Of a DNA stretch of 64,000 nucleotides, positions 44,795-54,443 are shown one piece after another. The position numbers were made by a program, and so were the translations under genes. Origin of the DNA: Nostoc sp. T09 (GTDB lineage: Bacteria > Cyanobacteriota > Cyanobacteriia > Cyanobacteriales > Nostocaceae); the NCBI RefSeq assembly GCF_002154695.1, contig NZ_MTAV01000055.1:23307-87306 (forward strand). Reading direction: 5' to 3'. The notes under the pieces are model-generated. The model was not told the DNA's origin and did no database searches. It saw only the letters and a program-made list of their open reading frames with translations. Position 1 is the stretch's first letter. Each line of letters begins with the position of its first letter.

Positions 44795-47700
44795 CTACCG
44801 TTGTGCTTCACCAATTAGCGTAAATGCAGCCCAATCTCTAGGAGAAGGGTACTGTTTCATGGTGGACAGCATTGCCTGCCGCAGTGCTTGGGCTTTGTCT
44901 GGGTTGTGCTGTAGATGTTGATAAAATTCCTTCATCAACCCAGCAGTGGGAGCATCCGGTACTGACCAGAGAGATACAATCACGCTAGGTACACCTGCCG
45001 ATATTAAGCTGCGAGACAGCCCGATAACTCCATCTCCAGTAATTTCACCTCTGCCAGTATCACAGGCACTCAGGACAGCTAATTCAGCATTTAGCTTCAA
45101 ATTGAGGATTTCTTTGGCAGTAAGCCAGCCTGAGTCTTTGCCAGAGGGTGCAAGCGCGATCGCACTTTCCAAACCCTGTAGGCTATCAAATATTCCATGC
45201 GTTGCGAAGTGAATGAATTGTGCTTTGGGCAGTAACTTGAGAATGGCTTCTTTTGTGGCAACTTTTCCTAAAATCGCTTGAGTACCAAACAACTTAGCAA
45301 CCTCTTTAGCTTCTTCCTCAGCACCAGGAAGGCTATCTAATTGCTGGGGTGGCGTTCCATTAAAAGGCATGATGGGATTGCCGATAACTACAGCATTTCT
45401 CGGAACACCCACCACTAGGGGCTTTTGAGCGCTAGAGCCAGGTTTAAAGCCAAGGTGTCGTTTTTGATGAGTTAAAGCTAAAACCTGAATTGACGGGGCT
45501 GTAAAAATTGTATGTTTTTCAATCAGATATTTACCTTCTTGATCTTGTAAAGCTGCAAAAGGCACCAAAAACAGCGAGTTGTGAGGAATGATTACCACAT
45601 GGGCGTTAGGATCGGTAGGTAGCAGGTCAGCAATTGGTTGGATGAGCAGTTGATATGTTTGCTTTAAGGTGCCGCGATTTCTCCCTGTAGTAACAGCAAC
45701 CCGTAATTTTTCTACCATGTCTGCTATGTTAGTGCCCAAAGAATGCAAACTGCTGCGACGAAATGCTAGTTTACCTGAGGGCTGAATTACCCAGATGAAG
45801 AGTTCATTACCTGTAATTGAATATTCAACTAGCGTGGCATTTTGAGTTTTGGCTATTTGTTTAATCTGCTCGATATTAGGGGTAAGAATGGCAACTTGTT
45901 CTGTGGATGAAGAAAAGCGTCTCGCTAGTAACTCTACAAACGCTCTAGCGCGTCCTCGCTCGGAAATTTCCAGCGCTTGCTCGGTTTTATCTTGTTGAAC
46001 AAGAACTTGCTGCAAAATAATATAAGGCTCAAGCTGTGTTTCAAAAAGCGAGCGATAATCTGCATCTTGCAATCCTGTTCGTAAAGACTCAAGCAAATTA
46101 ATGCCTGAAAATAGTTGTTTTTCAGCTTCAACAGTTTTACCAGCCGAGTGTAAAGCGTATCCAAGTTGAATCAGTTTTTCTGCTTTACTACGAGGAGAAT
46201 CAGACTGTTGAGAGATAGCGATCGCTTGTTCCAAATACTCAATACCTTTGGCATAATCTCCTAATTGGGTATAGAGTATACCAAGATTTCTAGCTAAACC
46301 TGCATTTGGACTCTGCCCTTTTGCTTTTAATGAAACAAGTACCTCTTGAAATAATTTTTGGGCTTCAGAAAGATTGCCAGATACAGTATGCATTACTGCT
46401 AAATCCTGAGTTACTTGCATCTCGCCATTGTGATCTTTTGCTTCACGGGCGCGTGTTAATGCTCGTTGTAAATATTGCTTACCTTTTTCGACATTATCCA
46501 GCTTAAAATATGAAAATCCCAGACTTTGTAAAGCAGTAAATTCAGCAGAATAGTTGTTGATTTTACGGGCAGTTAACAACATTTTATTTAAATATTCTAT
46601 GGCTTGATTTGGGTTTACTGCCATATAAATATTGCTAAGCAAAGCCAATGGTATAAATTGTTCTGATAAATCCTGGGATTTCCTTGCTTCCGCCAAGGCT
46701 TGTTGAGCATAGTCATGCATCTTTTGGTAGTTACCCAGTTGTCCGTAAGAATTAGCAATGAGAGTTAGAGCAGAAACTGCATTAGGCTTTGCAAAATCAT
46801 TACGAGGAATTTCAATTGTTACAGAACCATCGTCAGAATCTGTAGATCTAGCAAGCTCACCCATTGGTTGAGCATATTCCTTCACGCAGTTTTCCGAATC
46901 TCTATGAATAATTTCTAAACTTTTTTCTGCCTGGTCAATCGCTTGAGCATAACTACCCAAATAGAAATGTAGATTAGCAAAACGTTCACGTGCTGCCAAT
47001 TCATCAGCACAATTCTTCTTTCTGACTCCTAACTCTACACTTTGACGAATAGAATCGATTGCTTTATCTTTTTGACTTAGCTTTAGGTATGTTTCAGATA
47101 TTTTAAATAGAGCTTGATAATCCAAATCTTCCTTGGATACATAATTAAATCCGGGATTTGAAAAGGCAAGTGGTTCTTTAACCTTTTCTTGCGCGGCGGA
47201 AAGCTGTTGTTGGTAAAATTGAATAGCCGAATTATAGTCTCCTAACTTAAAATAACTATCGCCAATATTCTCAAATGCTTCAGCAGCTAAGTTTGGGTTG
47301 CCTAGTCTAGATTTCAGCTTTTGTGCTAGGAACAGTTGTTGTTGAGCATACTTAATTGCTTCTGGGTAATTCTTGAGGTTCGTATAAGCATTAAAAGTAA
47401 GCCTTAAAGCGTTGATTTCATCACTACAACTTCGCAACTGTCTTGCCATCTCTACCATCCGTTTCGCAGAATCAACCTCTTTGGGAGAGTTTCCAGAATT
47501 TCTGTAAACATTCCATAAATTTAATCGATTTGAAAATTCTCCCAGATAATTTTTATCGTTTTTATAAAAACCTATCAACTTTTCAGAAGTTTCTAATATG
47601 ATGGGATAATTGTTATCTTCAAAGCTTTTTATTAATTCTAAACTAAACTCTATAGGCAAATAATTATTGAAATAACTCATATCCTTCGTGAATATTTTTA

Positions 47701-48544
47701 AAATAATTGCATTTAACCAGGTCATAGAAATTGAATCATATTCTACTTTAAGTAAATCTTGATTGTTTAAGAAATTTTGTATTATATTCGGATAGCTAGA
47801 ATCATTAGTATCAATTGCACGTCTAATTGTCTCTGATACAGAGAAACTTGATAATGTCAAATCACTCCTTAAAATATGTTCTGACCCACTAGAAAAAGAA
47901 AATTGTTTAGCTACTGGTAAAATCTGTCGAACGGCTCGAAATGCTTCTTCCTGCTTGTCTAAAATAAGATTAGTTCTGTATTGCCTTATGTATCGTTTTG
48001 AATTAGTTAGTAGTTTTGGGTGAATGTAGTCTTCGTATTCACAGCTACCGGAAATGGGTTGATTTTTTGTCCAATCTCGAAGACTCTCTCTACGCGAACT
48101 AGCTTGTTGTTGAGCGATCGCTAACGCCTGCCGATAAAACTCTACAGCTTTGGGATAAGGAGGTTTTTCCAGATTACGATAAACGTCTCCGAGTTCATGT
48201 AAGGTATCCTCTTCACCATCGCGATCGCCTATTTGTCGGTAAATAACCAAAGCTTTTTCTAAAGCTTCTTTAGACTTGAGTTTATCTTCACCGACTACCT
48301 TCCTTCCTTCTTCTAGGAAGCGATCTGCCTCATCTTTAAGAGGTGAAGGCGATTGGGTTTGTGCCAGCAGGGGGACAGGCTCAGTTGCGATCGCGCTCAT
48401 CCCAACCAATGACTCTGTGTTCCGAGTCGTTGCCATAACTGACTTTGACATCAATAACCCACTCATCAATAGCGCCAAACTCTTCCCTGCAACCCTAGCG
48501 ATTAAGTACCAGCTAACCCCATACCATTCGCTGGAAGTCTTCAT
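44795..48544 (-). CDS. TPR-CHAT protein (caspase-like), exported, large
   Basis: A 1249-residue protein with an N-terminal signal or anchor (SLALLMSGLLMS, about residues 15-40), about a dozen or more tetratricopeptide-type repeats with irregular spacing (100-900) and a C-terminal CHAT domain with His1116 in HFATHG and Cys1161 in LSACDTG. It is a paralog of the 18848 protein: the C-terminal part is nearly superimposable, while the TPR part differs more and includes a 200-residue insert around 150-350 without obvious repeats. Presumably protein-binding repeats control the protease. The start is ATG at 48544. Role unknown in cyanobacteria. Confidence 0.88.
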   Translation of the reverse strand: MKTSSEWYGVSWYLIARVAGKSLALLMSGLLMSKSVMATTRNTESLVGMSAIATEPVPLLAQTQSPSPLKDEADRFLEEGRKVVGEDKLKSKEALEKALVIYRQIGDRDGEEDTLHELGDVYRNLEKPPYPKAVEFYRQALAIAQQQASSRRESLRDWTKNQPISGSCEYEDYIHPKLLTNSKRYIRQYRTNLILDKQEEAFRAVRQILPVAKQFSFSSGSEHILRSDLTLSSFSVSETIRRAIDTNDSSYPNIIQNFLNNQDLLKVEYDSISMTWLNAIILKIFTKDMSYFNNYLPIEFSLELIKSFEDNNYPIILETSEKLIGFYKNDKNYLGEFSNRLNLWNVYRNSGNSPKEVDSAKRMVEMARQLRSCSDEINALRLTFNAYTNLKNYPEAIKYAQQQLFLAQKLKSRLGNPNLAAEAFENIGDSYFKLGDYNSAIQFYQQQLSAAQEKVKEPLAFSNPGFNYVSKEDLDYQALFKISETYLKLSQKDKAIDSIRQSVELGVRKKNCADELAARERFANLHFYLGSYAQAIDQAEKSLEIIHRDSENCVKEYAQPMGELARSTDSDDGSVTIEIPRNDFAKPNAVSALTLIANSYGQLGNYQKMHDYAQQALAEARKSQDLSEQFIPLALLSNIYMAVNPNQAIEYLNKMLLTARKINNYSAEFTALQSLGFSYFKLDNVEKGKQYLQRALTRAREAKDHNGEMQVTQDLAVMHTVSGNLSEAQKLFQEVLVSLKAKGQSPNAGLARNLGILYTQLGDYAKGIEYLEQAIAISQQSDSPRSKAEKLIQLGYALHSAGKTVEAEKQLFSGINLLESLRTGLQDADYRSLFETQLEPYIILQQVLVQQDKTEQALEISERGRARAFVELLARRFSSSTEQVAILTPNIEQIKQIAKTQNATLVEYSITGNELFIWVIQPSGKLAFRRSSLHSLGTNIADMVEKLRVAVTTGRNRGTLKQTYQLLIQPIADLLPTDPNAHVVIIPHNSLFLVPFAALQDQEGKYLIEKHTIFTAPSIQVLALTHQKRHLGFKPGSSAQKPLVVGVPRNAVVIGNPIMPFNGTPPQQLDSLPGAEEEAKEVAKLFGTQAILGKVATKEAILKLLPKAQFIHFATHGIFDSLQGLESAIALAPSGKDSGWLTAKEILNLKLNAELAVLSACDTGRGEITGDGVIGLSRSLISAGVPSVIVSLWSVPDAPTAGLMKEFYQHLQHNPDKAQALRQAMLSTMKQYPSPRDWAAFTLIGEAQR

Positions 48545-48913
48545 AAATTAATAAATGTATAATTTGTACATACAAATTTAGCTTAAAATCCAGCAAGCTA
48601 GGCACTCTTGAGCATTGTAGGAACACTCTAAGGCTTTTCTCAAATTTTGAACTCCTTTTATTAGGAGGCTTTTGAAGCTGCTGGAGATAAAGAAATTCCT
48701 GACGGTATTGATTGAAAATTGCGACGGATATGTAAGTATATATGCTGAAATTAGTAGTGTAAATATTTTTTTCACGCGGAGACGCAGAGGCGCGGAGAGG
48801 AAGGGAAGATTGAGGAATTTTGCGATTTATTGTGACTGATTGGTTGTAAGATGTGCGATCGCATTTATCGCTGGGAATCCTAGAGAGAGTTAAATCATCA
48901 GGGTAATTCTCCC
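48545..48913. other. 369-base noncoding divergent region
   Basis: Upstream of the TPR-CHAT gene (minus) and the 48914 gene (plus). 48770-48800 carries a purine-rich CGCGGAGACGCAGAGGCGCG stretch of the dispersed Nostoc type, and CTCCTTTTATTAGGAG near 48650 is a short stem-loop. No gene is supported; frames on the minus strand here have no coding character. Confidence 0.4.
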
Positions 48914-49390
48914 ATGCCATATCAAAATATTACCGCCTCCCTTACGCCAGAAGATATCCAAGAAATCAAAGCAGCGTTGCAAACAATTCAAAAAAAGCTG
49001 CCGTTTCTGGTTACTCTAAGTGTGGAAGAACGACGTAAGTTATTTAAAATGGGCGATAAAAGCTTGGCTTTTGTCAATAATAGTCTGACTGCGGCTCAGT
49101 CTAACCGCGATATTCTCCCAGCGAGTTTTGATGTAGAGGAGTTTATGCGAGATTATCAATTAGCTGCAACACTCACAGAATTGTTAACCGGACTGCGCCA
49201 AGTCACAGAACAAGTTGATGATACTTTATTGGCGGTCGGTAGTGAAGCAATGAGCAGCAGTTTGACGGTTTATGATTATGTGAAGACTGCGGCTAAAAAG
49301 ACTCCAGGTTTGAAAACTATTGCTGAACAGTTGGGTGAACGCTTTAAAGCAATGAAAAATAAACCTGTTAAGGTTGCTTCTGGTTCTTAG
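48914..49390 (+). CDS. Conserved-looking hypothetical protein
   Basis: A 158-residue helical protein: ASLTPEDIQEIKAALQTIQ, PFLVTLSVEERRKLFKMGDK and FVNNSLTAAQSNRDILPASF give a recognisable pattern found in cyanobacteria and Bacteroidetes, but the function is unknown. The C-terminus is basic (RFKAMKNKPVKVA). ATG at 48914 in a GC-poor setting. No operon partner. Confidence 0.75.
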   Translation: MPYQNITASLTPEDIQEIKAALQTIQKKLPFLVTLSVEERRKLFKMGDKSLAFVNNSLTAAQSNRDILPASFDVEEFMRDYQLAATLTELLTGLRQVTEQVDDTLLAVGSEAMSSSLTVYDYVKTAAKKTPGLKTIAEQLGERFKAMKNKPVKVASGS

Positions 49391-49432
49391 GCTGGATGTT
49401 GATTTGTTGATTGGACATCTCCAACAATCAAT

Positions 49433-49675
49433 GTAGAGACGTTATATGTAACGTCTCTACGCGTATTCCACGAATATGTAAACTGCTGTAAATATAGATT
49501 TTTCGTAGGGGTTTAGCAATGCTAAACCCTTAGCCGTGTATTTGTATCATTATTAAACTGAAATGCTATGAGTCTGGTTTCAATACGGTTCAGTTAAGGA
49601 AAATTATCGTAGTAGGGGCACGGCATCATTAATATTATCAGCTTGTAGAAAAAATTTTGGGTGCCGTGCCCCTAC
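49433..49675. repeat. Three palindromic elements in the 48914/50024 convergent region
   Basis: 49433-49460: GTAGAGACGTTA, TATG, TAACGTCTCTAC, a perfect 12-bp stem. 49511-49531: GGGTTTAGCA, A, TGCTAAACCC. 49612-49625 and 49662-49675: GTAGGGGCACGGCA and its exact inverse, 36 bases apart. All three are in 240 bases between convergent genes and look like miniature dispersed palindromes. Confidence 0.85.
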
Positions 49676-49710
49676 CATGTATACTTTGCTGTGTCTATTT
49701 TCTCATTCAC

Positions 49711-49998
49711 GAGTATCAAACACTCGTTAGCGAGTATTAAAGACTCATCGCCGAGTATCAAAGACTCGTCAGAGAGTATCAAAGACTCGTCAGCGAGTAT
49801 CAAAGACTCGTCAGCGAGTATCAAAGACTCGTCAGCGAGTATCAAAGACTCGTCAGCGAGTATTAAAGACTCGTCAGCGAGTATCAAAGACTCATCGCCG
49901 AGTATTAAAGACTCATCCGCGAGTATCAAAAACTCGTCGCCGAGTATTAAAGACTCATCCGCGAGTATCAAAGACTCATCGCCGAGTATCAAAAACTC
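49711..49998. repeat. 14-copy 21-bp palindromic tandem array
   Basis: GAGTATYAAAGACTC-type units begin at 49711, 49732, 49753 and every 21 bases to 49984, fourteen in all. Each unit holds the short inverted repeat CGAGT, 7 bases, ACTCG, so transcripts of either strand could fold into a row of small hairpins. Both strands have long open frames (7-residue periods), but because 21 is a multiple of three this follows from the period and does not prove coding. Confidence 0.95.
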
Positions 49999-50023
49999 CG
50001 TTCAGTTTAACCTTCTGCCTTCA

Positions 50024-50911
50024 TCATTCCTCACCCCAAGTTCGCAACTGCAAATACACAAACACTAGGGTTACCGCTAATAATACTGTCGCGGCTGCGG
50101 CTGCATAACCAAAATCAAATTGACCAAAGGCTTCTTGGTAAATGTAATAAACCAGCAAGTTTGTGGAATTTAACGGCCCACCACCTGTAATTACATAAAC
50201 TTGCTCAAAACTCCGCAAGGTAAAAATCGCAGTGGTGACAATCGCAAATATTAAAGTCGGTTGCAATCCAGGGAGGGTGATATGCCAAAATTGTTGCCAA
50301 CCATTTGCACCATCGAGTTCCGCAGCTTCGTAACGACTGGGGGGAATTGCTTGCAATCCTGCTAAAAATACCACCATATTAAAGCCGAGTTGTTTCCAAA
50401 TACTTAATAAAATTAGTACTGGCATAGCCCAAAATGTGTCTCCTAACCAAGGAATAGAAGGAATGCCAAATATATTTAAAAATGCGTTTAACGGGCCAGT
50501 GGTTTGAAATAGCCAGCGAAATCCCAACCCCGCGGCTACTAGGGAAATAATTGAAGGTAGAAAGTAGGCACTGCGGATGATGCCTCGCCAAGCCAAAGAA
50601 CGATTTAATAGTACTGCCAACCCTAAGGGAATAACTAAACTGGGAATGACAGTGGCAACGGTAAAATAAACGGTGTTACCTATAACTTGCCAAAAATCGG
50701 AATTGAATAACAACCGCCAGTAATTTTTTAAACCTACTAGGTAAGTGCCTTTTGAGGTAAAACTACCAGCAGTGAAACTGAGATAAAACAAATAGGCGAT
50801 CGGCCAAATGATAAACAGACCCAGTAAAATCAAGGCTGGTGTCAGAAAAATCCAGGCGGCAACTGTATCATTATCCAGCAGTTGCATGTCAGAAGAACGG
50901 GATGGTTTCAT
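50024..50911 (-). CDS. ABC sugar transporter permease, MalF type
   Basis: A 295-residue inner-membrane permease with six hydrophobic helices. The EAA loop that contacts the ATPase is present in EAAELDGANGWQQFWHI. It pairs with a second permease and a substrate-binding protein to import sugars or osmolytes; neither partner is adjacent. The 35524 lipoprotein is of the right class. ATG at 50911 (MKPSRSS...) or one upstream. The stop at 50024 overlaps the end of the 21-bp array region by only a few dozen bases. Confidence 0.88.
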   Translation of the reverse strand: MKPSRSSDMQLLDNDTVAAWIFLTPALILLGLFIIWPIAYLFYLSFTAGSFTSKGTYLVGLKNYWRLLFNSDFWQVIGNTVYFTVATVIPSLVIPLGLAVLLNRSLAWRGIIRSAYFLPSIISLVAAGLGFRWLFQTTGPLNAFLNIFGIPSIPWLGDTFWAMPVLILLSIWKQLGFNMVVFLAGLQAIPPSRYEAAELDGANGWQQFWHITLPGLQPTLIFAIVTTAIFTLRSFEQVYVITGGGPLNSTNLLVYYIYQEAFGQFDFGYAAAAATVLLAVTLVFVYLQLRTWGEE

Positions 50912-50996
50912 CGCTATTTTGGCTATCAAATGCGGTAGAGTGTGATTCTACGCAGAGGTACTGCTAAGATCCTTTCATTCTATTGGCTCAAAACAA

Positions 50997-51617
50997 ATGC
51001 CTAAAATTTTCCCCTTCTTTGGCAAATTTCTCATCGCCAGCACCATGCTGACCTCTAGCGTACTTATAGCATTATCAATGACGCTCGACACAGATGTGCT
51101 GGCTCAACCAACAAAAGCACCAATCCCAACTCCGCCAACAAATCAGCCGACAAAAGCACCAATCACAACGCCATCGTCCACAAATCAGCCAACAAAAGCA
51201 CCAATCCCAACACCGCCAACAAATCAACCTACAAGCCCAATTGGTCAGAAACTATTAGGGCAATGGCAAAGTAAAGACTCTTCATCGAATCCCTCACTCA
51301 CGTTTATTTTCTCGCCGGATGGTAAATTATATATTCTCTCGCCCAATTCGCAAAAGCCGATGGCTGTGGAATTTAAGTACAGCATTAACCCAACACCACA
51401 ACCAATGCATTTGGATATCACAGTTTCCGCTGAGCAAAAACAAGCACTGACAATTTTTGAATTTACTCCTGATGGTCAGCTACGACTGCAATTAGATAAT
51501 ACCGACCCAGGACAACCCAGACCTACAGCTTTCTCTCCCACAGCAACTCTATTCACAAAAGTTTCTGAGAACACGAAATTACCGGAGAATGTCAAAATTA
51601 TCGACCTGCGCTTATGA
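50997..51617 (+). CDS. Secreted proline/threonine-rich protein
   Basis: A 206-residue protein. After a signal peptide (MPKIFPFFGKFLIASTMLTS..., cut near residue 37) comes a linker with three near-identical PTKAPIPTPPTNQ units (residues about 38-75), then a globular 120-residue beta-rich domain (QWQSKDSSSNPSLTFIFSPD onwards). It is likely anchored outside the cytoplasm. The final TGA overlaps the purN ATG (51614), so both are translated from one message although the functions look unrelated. Confidence 0.75.
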   Translation: MPKIFPFFGKFLIASTMLTSSVLIALSMTLDTDVLAQPTKAPIPTPPTNQPTKAPITTPSSTNQPTKAPIPTPPTNQPTSPIGQKLLGQWQSKDSSSNPSLTFIFSPDGKLYILSPNSQKPMAVEFKYSINPTPQPMHLDITVSAEQKQALTIFEFTPDGQLRLQLDNTDPGQPRPTAFSPTATLFTKVSENTKLPENVKIIDLRL

Positions 51618-52291
51618 GTAATAATTCCATTACGGATACTGCTACTAGTAGTTTGATTTCTCCCAACATTTCTAGTAACCAATTGGCATCTACCACTCCT
51701 TTAAAATTAGGGATTCTCGCGTCTGGGAATGGCAGTAATTTTGAGGCTGTTGCCCAAGCCATTGAACAGGGGGAACTAAACGCCCAAATTCAGGTTTTAA
51801 TTTACAACAACCCGGAAGCTAAGGCTGCTATCAGGGCTGCAAACAGGGGTGTAGAAGCGGTATTGCTGAATCACCGCAATTACAAAAGCCGGGAAAAGTT
51901 TGATGGGCAACTTGTACAAACTTTACAGCAGTACAATGTGGAATGGGTGATTTTGGCAGGCTGGATGCGGCTATTAACGCCAGTATTAATTGATGCCTTT
52001 GCTGACAGAATTATTAATGTCCATCCCAGCTTGTTGCCCAGTTTTAAAGGTATTCATGCAGTGGAACAAGCTTTAGCCTCTGGTGTAAAAATCGCTGGCT
52101 GTACGGTGCATCTAGTTTGTTTGGAAGTAGACAGCGGCCCAATATTAATGCAAGCAGCAGTACCAGTCCTTCCAGATGACACAGCCCAAACCCTCCATGC
52201 GCGGATTCAAATTCAGGAACATCGAATTTTGCCCCAGGCGATCGCACTAGCAGCACAAAGGCGATCGCAGGTTAAACTTGTACCATCATGA
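51614..52291 (+). CDS. purN: Phosphoribosylglycinamide formyltransferase
   Basis: A 225-residue purine biosynthesis enzyme that formylates GAR with N10-formyl-THF. It has the nucleotide site LGILASGNGSNFEA, the catalytic Asn/His region IINVHPSLLPSFKG and the Asp in VDSGPILMQ. The first 33 residues are a serine-rich, non-conserved extension; the true start may be a little downstream. It overlaps the preceding gene by four bases (ATGA). Confidence 0.95.
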   Translation: MSNNSITDTATSSLISPNISSNQLASTTPLKLGILASGNGSNFEAVAQAIEQGELNAQIQVLIYNNPEAKAAIRAANRGVEAVLLNHRNYKSREKFDGQLVQTLQQYNVEWVILAGWMRLLTPVLIDAFADRIINVHPSLLPSFKGIHAVEQALASGVKIAGCTVHLVCLEVDSGPILMQAAVPVLPDDTAQTLHARIQIQEHRILPQAIALAAQRRSQVKLVPS

Positions 52292-52384
52292 AGGCGATCG
52301 TGCGATGCTCCTAGCTGCAACCTTACAAACAGGGTGCTCTCCAAACATCTTTAATCCCAAATCCCCACTAGTCCCTAGCCTGCT

Positions 52385-52966
52385 TTACACCCGTCGCAAC
52401 TTCCACAAATAGCTAGAAATCAAATTCGTCATAATATGAGCAATTATCGGCACTAATAAGTTGCCAGTCAACAAAGCGCTGTACCCAAATATTAGCCCGA
52501 CAATGGTTGCCCACAGCACGTAAGGCCATTGTTCGGAACCACTCAGGTGCAATACGCCAAAGCAAAGACTAGATACAATTACAGCTACATGATCTGCTCC
52601 TAAGGCTGGTAACATTACACCCCGGAATAATAATTCTTCACTTAATCCTGGTAGCAAACCTAGCCAAATGATGTCTGGCAAAACTAAAGGCTTGAGCACT
52701 AAATCTAAGTAATAATCTGCACTTTTACGGTAGGGAGGGCAAAAGCGATAAGTTAAGCCACTCAAAGCTGTGATGATTAACCCTAACCCTATCCCCGAAA
52801 GCAAATCTCTTTCGTTCCAGCGCCAAGAAAATATCGGAAAGTTACCAAAGCGCAGCCACAGCTTGGCAACTATCCACAAAATAATTGCAGTTGCTCCCAT
52901 CGCCCCCAGTACTTGGACGCGTGTTAGGTATGGAATTTCTGGCTCTTGTTTTTGTTGTTCAACCAC
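52385..52966 (-). CDS. CPBP family membrane protease
   Basis: A 193-residue membrane protein with the CPBP (CaaX-protease and bacteriocin-processing) motifs EELLFRGVM, FGVLHLSG and IAHIMTNL. The two Glu and the two His would bind metal within the membrane. Roles of this family are prenyl-protein processing, bacteriocin immunity or membrane-protein maturation; which applies is unknown. It converges with purN. Confidence 0.9.
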   Translation of the reverse strand: MVEQQKQEPEIPYLTRVQVLGAMGATAIILWIVAKLWLRFGNFPIFSWRWNERDLLSGIGLGLIITALSGLTYRFCPPYRKSADYYLDLVLKPLVLPDIIWLGLLPGLSEELLFRGVMLPALGADHVAVIVSSLCFGVLHLSGSEQWPYVLWATIVGLIFGYSALLTGNLLVPIIAHIMTNLISSYLWKLRRV

Positions 52967-53068
52967 GGGAATTTAGGAGGTAAGGGAGAGGATTTAATTC
53001 AAAATCCAAAATTGGATTTTTGGTTTTTAATTTTTATTTTTGTAATTTATTGAATTGCAGCAAAGCGA

Positions 53069-54130
53069 CTAAAGTAATGGCTTTAAAGATCTGATTTGCG
53101 GACGGAGGGCAGATGGATCAACACCAGCTTTATGTGCTGCTAATACACCGACTGCTTCTAAATATGAGTTTACCTGTATGGACTTGATCCCTAAGAGTTG
53201 GGGAGGAACTTGGATTTGAGTTTTATTTTCTTCAACAGTGATAATTTGGCATCGCTTCTGATTTAAGCTCAGAATTGCACTACTACCACAAGTAGTTGCT
53301 GGTATTATGGCAGCATCAATTTGATCTGCCCAAATATCCTCTGATAGATATTTGCTTGTTCTTTTCTCTATGATAAATTGTGGTGCGCGGCTTAAGCCGA
53401 CAAGCACGCACGGTAAAAAGGTATAGCCTAATTCTTCGGCGGCGGAACGGGGAGATAAATCAGGATCTGGGGGTGCTGAGGCCAAGGCTGGAGAATGGGC
53501 ACAAGGAATTTGAAAAGTACGTACTATTAAATGGCTGATCACAGCTTCCGCACCCGCCAAAGGATCGACACCTTTGCCAAGGCGATAGTTTTCTACTGCT
53601 TCCTCATCCATATCATCAGGGAAACGAGCAACAACTGCGATCGCTTCTGCCCCCGCTTGTTGAATTAATACCTCAGCCGCCCTTAATAAACTATCTGGGT
53701 TACCAATTGTCCCCCAACTAACTCCCGATGGCGAAGTTCGTAATTCTATATTTAATGGCGTATCTGTAATTACATAATCTGTCAGGCTTAAGCCGAGAGT
53801 TGCTCTGGCTGCATCCGCCGCCTGTAAGTGTCGTAGCCGCAATTCCGGCTCTATACCCTGGTCTAAAAGCAAACCTATTTTGTTACTATGTACAGGGCGC
53901 AATCCCCAGTAGCCTGCGGCAAATTTATCAAGTCCATAACCTTCAACATAGAAAGTGTTTGGCAGATTCCAATACAAACTTGCACCATTGAGGACATTGG
54001 GGTGAGTAATCAGGCGATCGCATACCTGTGCTATAACTCTTGCTACTGGTAAGGCATCCCCCGCATAACCCCCAATTGCTGCTCCAACGCCAGTAGGTAC
54101 AATTAAAATAGCAGTATAGGGACGATTCAT
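53069..54130 (-). CDS. DUF3326 family protein
   Basis: A 353-residue cytosolic protein matching the cyanobacterial/plant DUF3326 family: it opens AILIVPTGVGAAIGGYAGDA and has HPNVLNGASLYWNLPNTFYVEGYGLD. The glycine-rich start suggests a nucleotide or cofactor site. No function is established. Just upstream lies a GGACTCA heptamer-repeat region. Confidence 0.82.
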   Translation of the reverse strand: MNRPYTAILIVPTGVGAAIGGYAGDALPVARVIAQVCDRLITHPNVLNGASLYWNLPNTFYVEGYGLDKFAAGYWGLRPVHSNKIGLLLDQGIEPELRLRHLQAADAARATLGLSLTDYVITDTPLNIELRTSPSGVSWGTIGNPDSLLRAAEVLIQQAGAEAIAVVARFPDDMDEEAVENYRLGKGVDPLAGAEAVISHLIVRTFQIPCAHSPALASAPPDPDLSPRSAAEELGYTFLPCVLVGLSRAPQFIIEKRTSKYLSEDIWADQIDAAIIPATTCGSSAILSLNQKRCQIITVEENKTQIQVPPQLLGIKSIQVNSYLEAVGVLAAHKAGVDPSALRPQIRSLKPLL

Positions 54131-54244
54131 TGCAAGTGCTGAGTGAGAAGAAGGAAGAAGAGTTTCAAATTAATTAATGAAGTATCAAGTTTTGATTCCT
54201 AAGTTACCAGACAGTTGCTTTACTCTTCTAGCACTTCCCACTCT

Positions 54245-54271
54245 CAGGACTCAGGACTCAGGACTCAGGAC
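54245..54271. repeat. GGACTCA heptamer tandem repeat
   Basis: About four copies of CAGGACT in a row in the 127-base gap between the DUF3326 gene and the 54258 small gene; the repeat overlaps the last codons of the latter. This is the cyanobacterial short tandem repeat type, also seen at 11231. Confidence 0.85.
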
Positions 54272-54443
54272 TTGTTGTAGTGACAACAGCTTCAACAGTA
54301 GCCTTTTGCTGTTCTGCATCTACAGAGGTAATTGCCCAACGTAAAGGTTCACCCTGTTTTTTCAACTCTGCTTCGATTGCTTTCTCTAATTCTGTAGGAG
54401 TTGCTTGCAGGTCAATTTCTGCGGTAATAAAATGGGTTGTCAT
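54258..54443 (-). CDS. Small conserved hypothetical protein
   Basis: A 61-residue acidic protein, MTTHFITAEIDLQATPTELE then KAIEAELKKQGEPLRWAITSVD. The tight, charged sequence looks like a cyanobacterial family of 60-65 residues that I have seen annotated as hypothetical. ATG at 54443 is preferred to an upstream TTG. The last codons run into the heptamer repeats. Function unknown. Confidence 0.7.
   Translation of the reverse strand: MTTHFITAEIDLQATPTELEKAIEAELKKQGEPLRWAITSVDAEQQKATVEAVVTTTSPES

Noticed and set aside
48513..48920. Minus-strand 135-codon frame upstream of the second TPR-CHAT gene
   Set aside because: No start signal or recognisable sequence; it crosses a dispersed repeat and the divergent promoter.
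49711..49998. CRISPR array
   Set aside because: Units follow each other directly with no unique spacers and no cas genes are near.
49661..50068. 135-codon plus-strand frame over the 21-bp array
   Set aside because: A 21-base period keeps frames open without selection; there is no credible start region or domain, so it is treated as a repeat.
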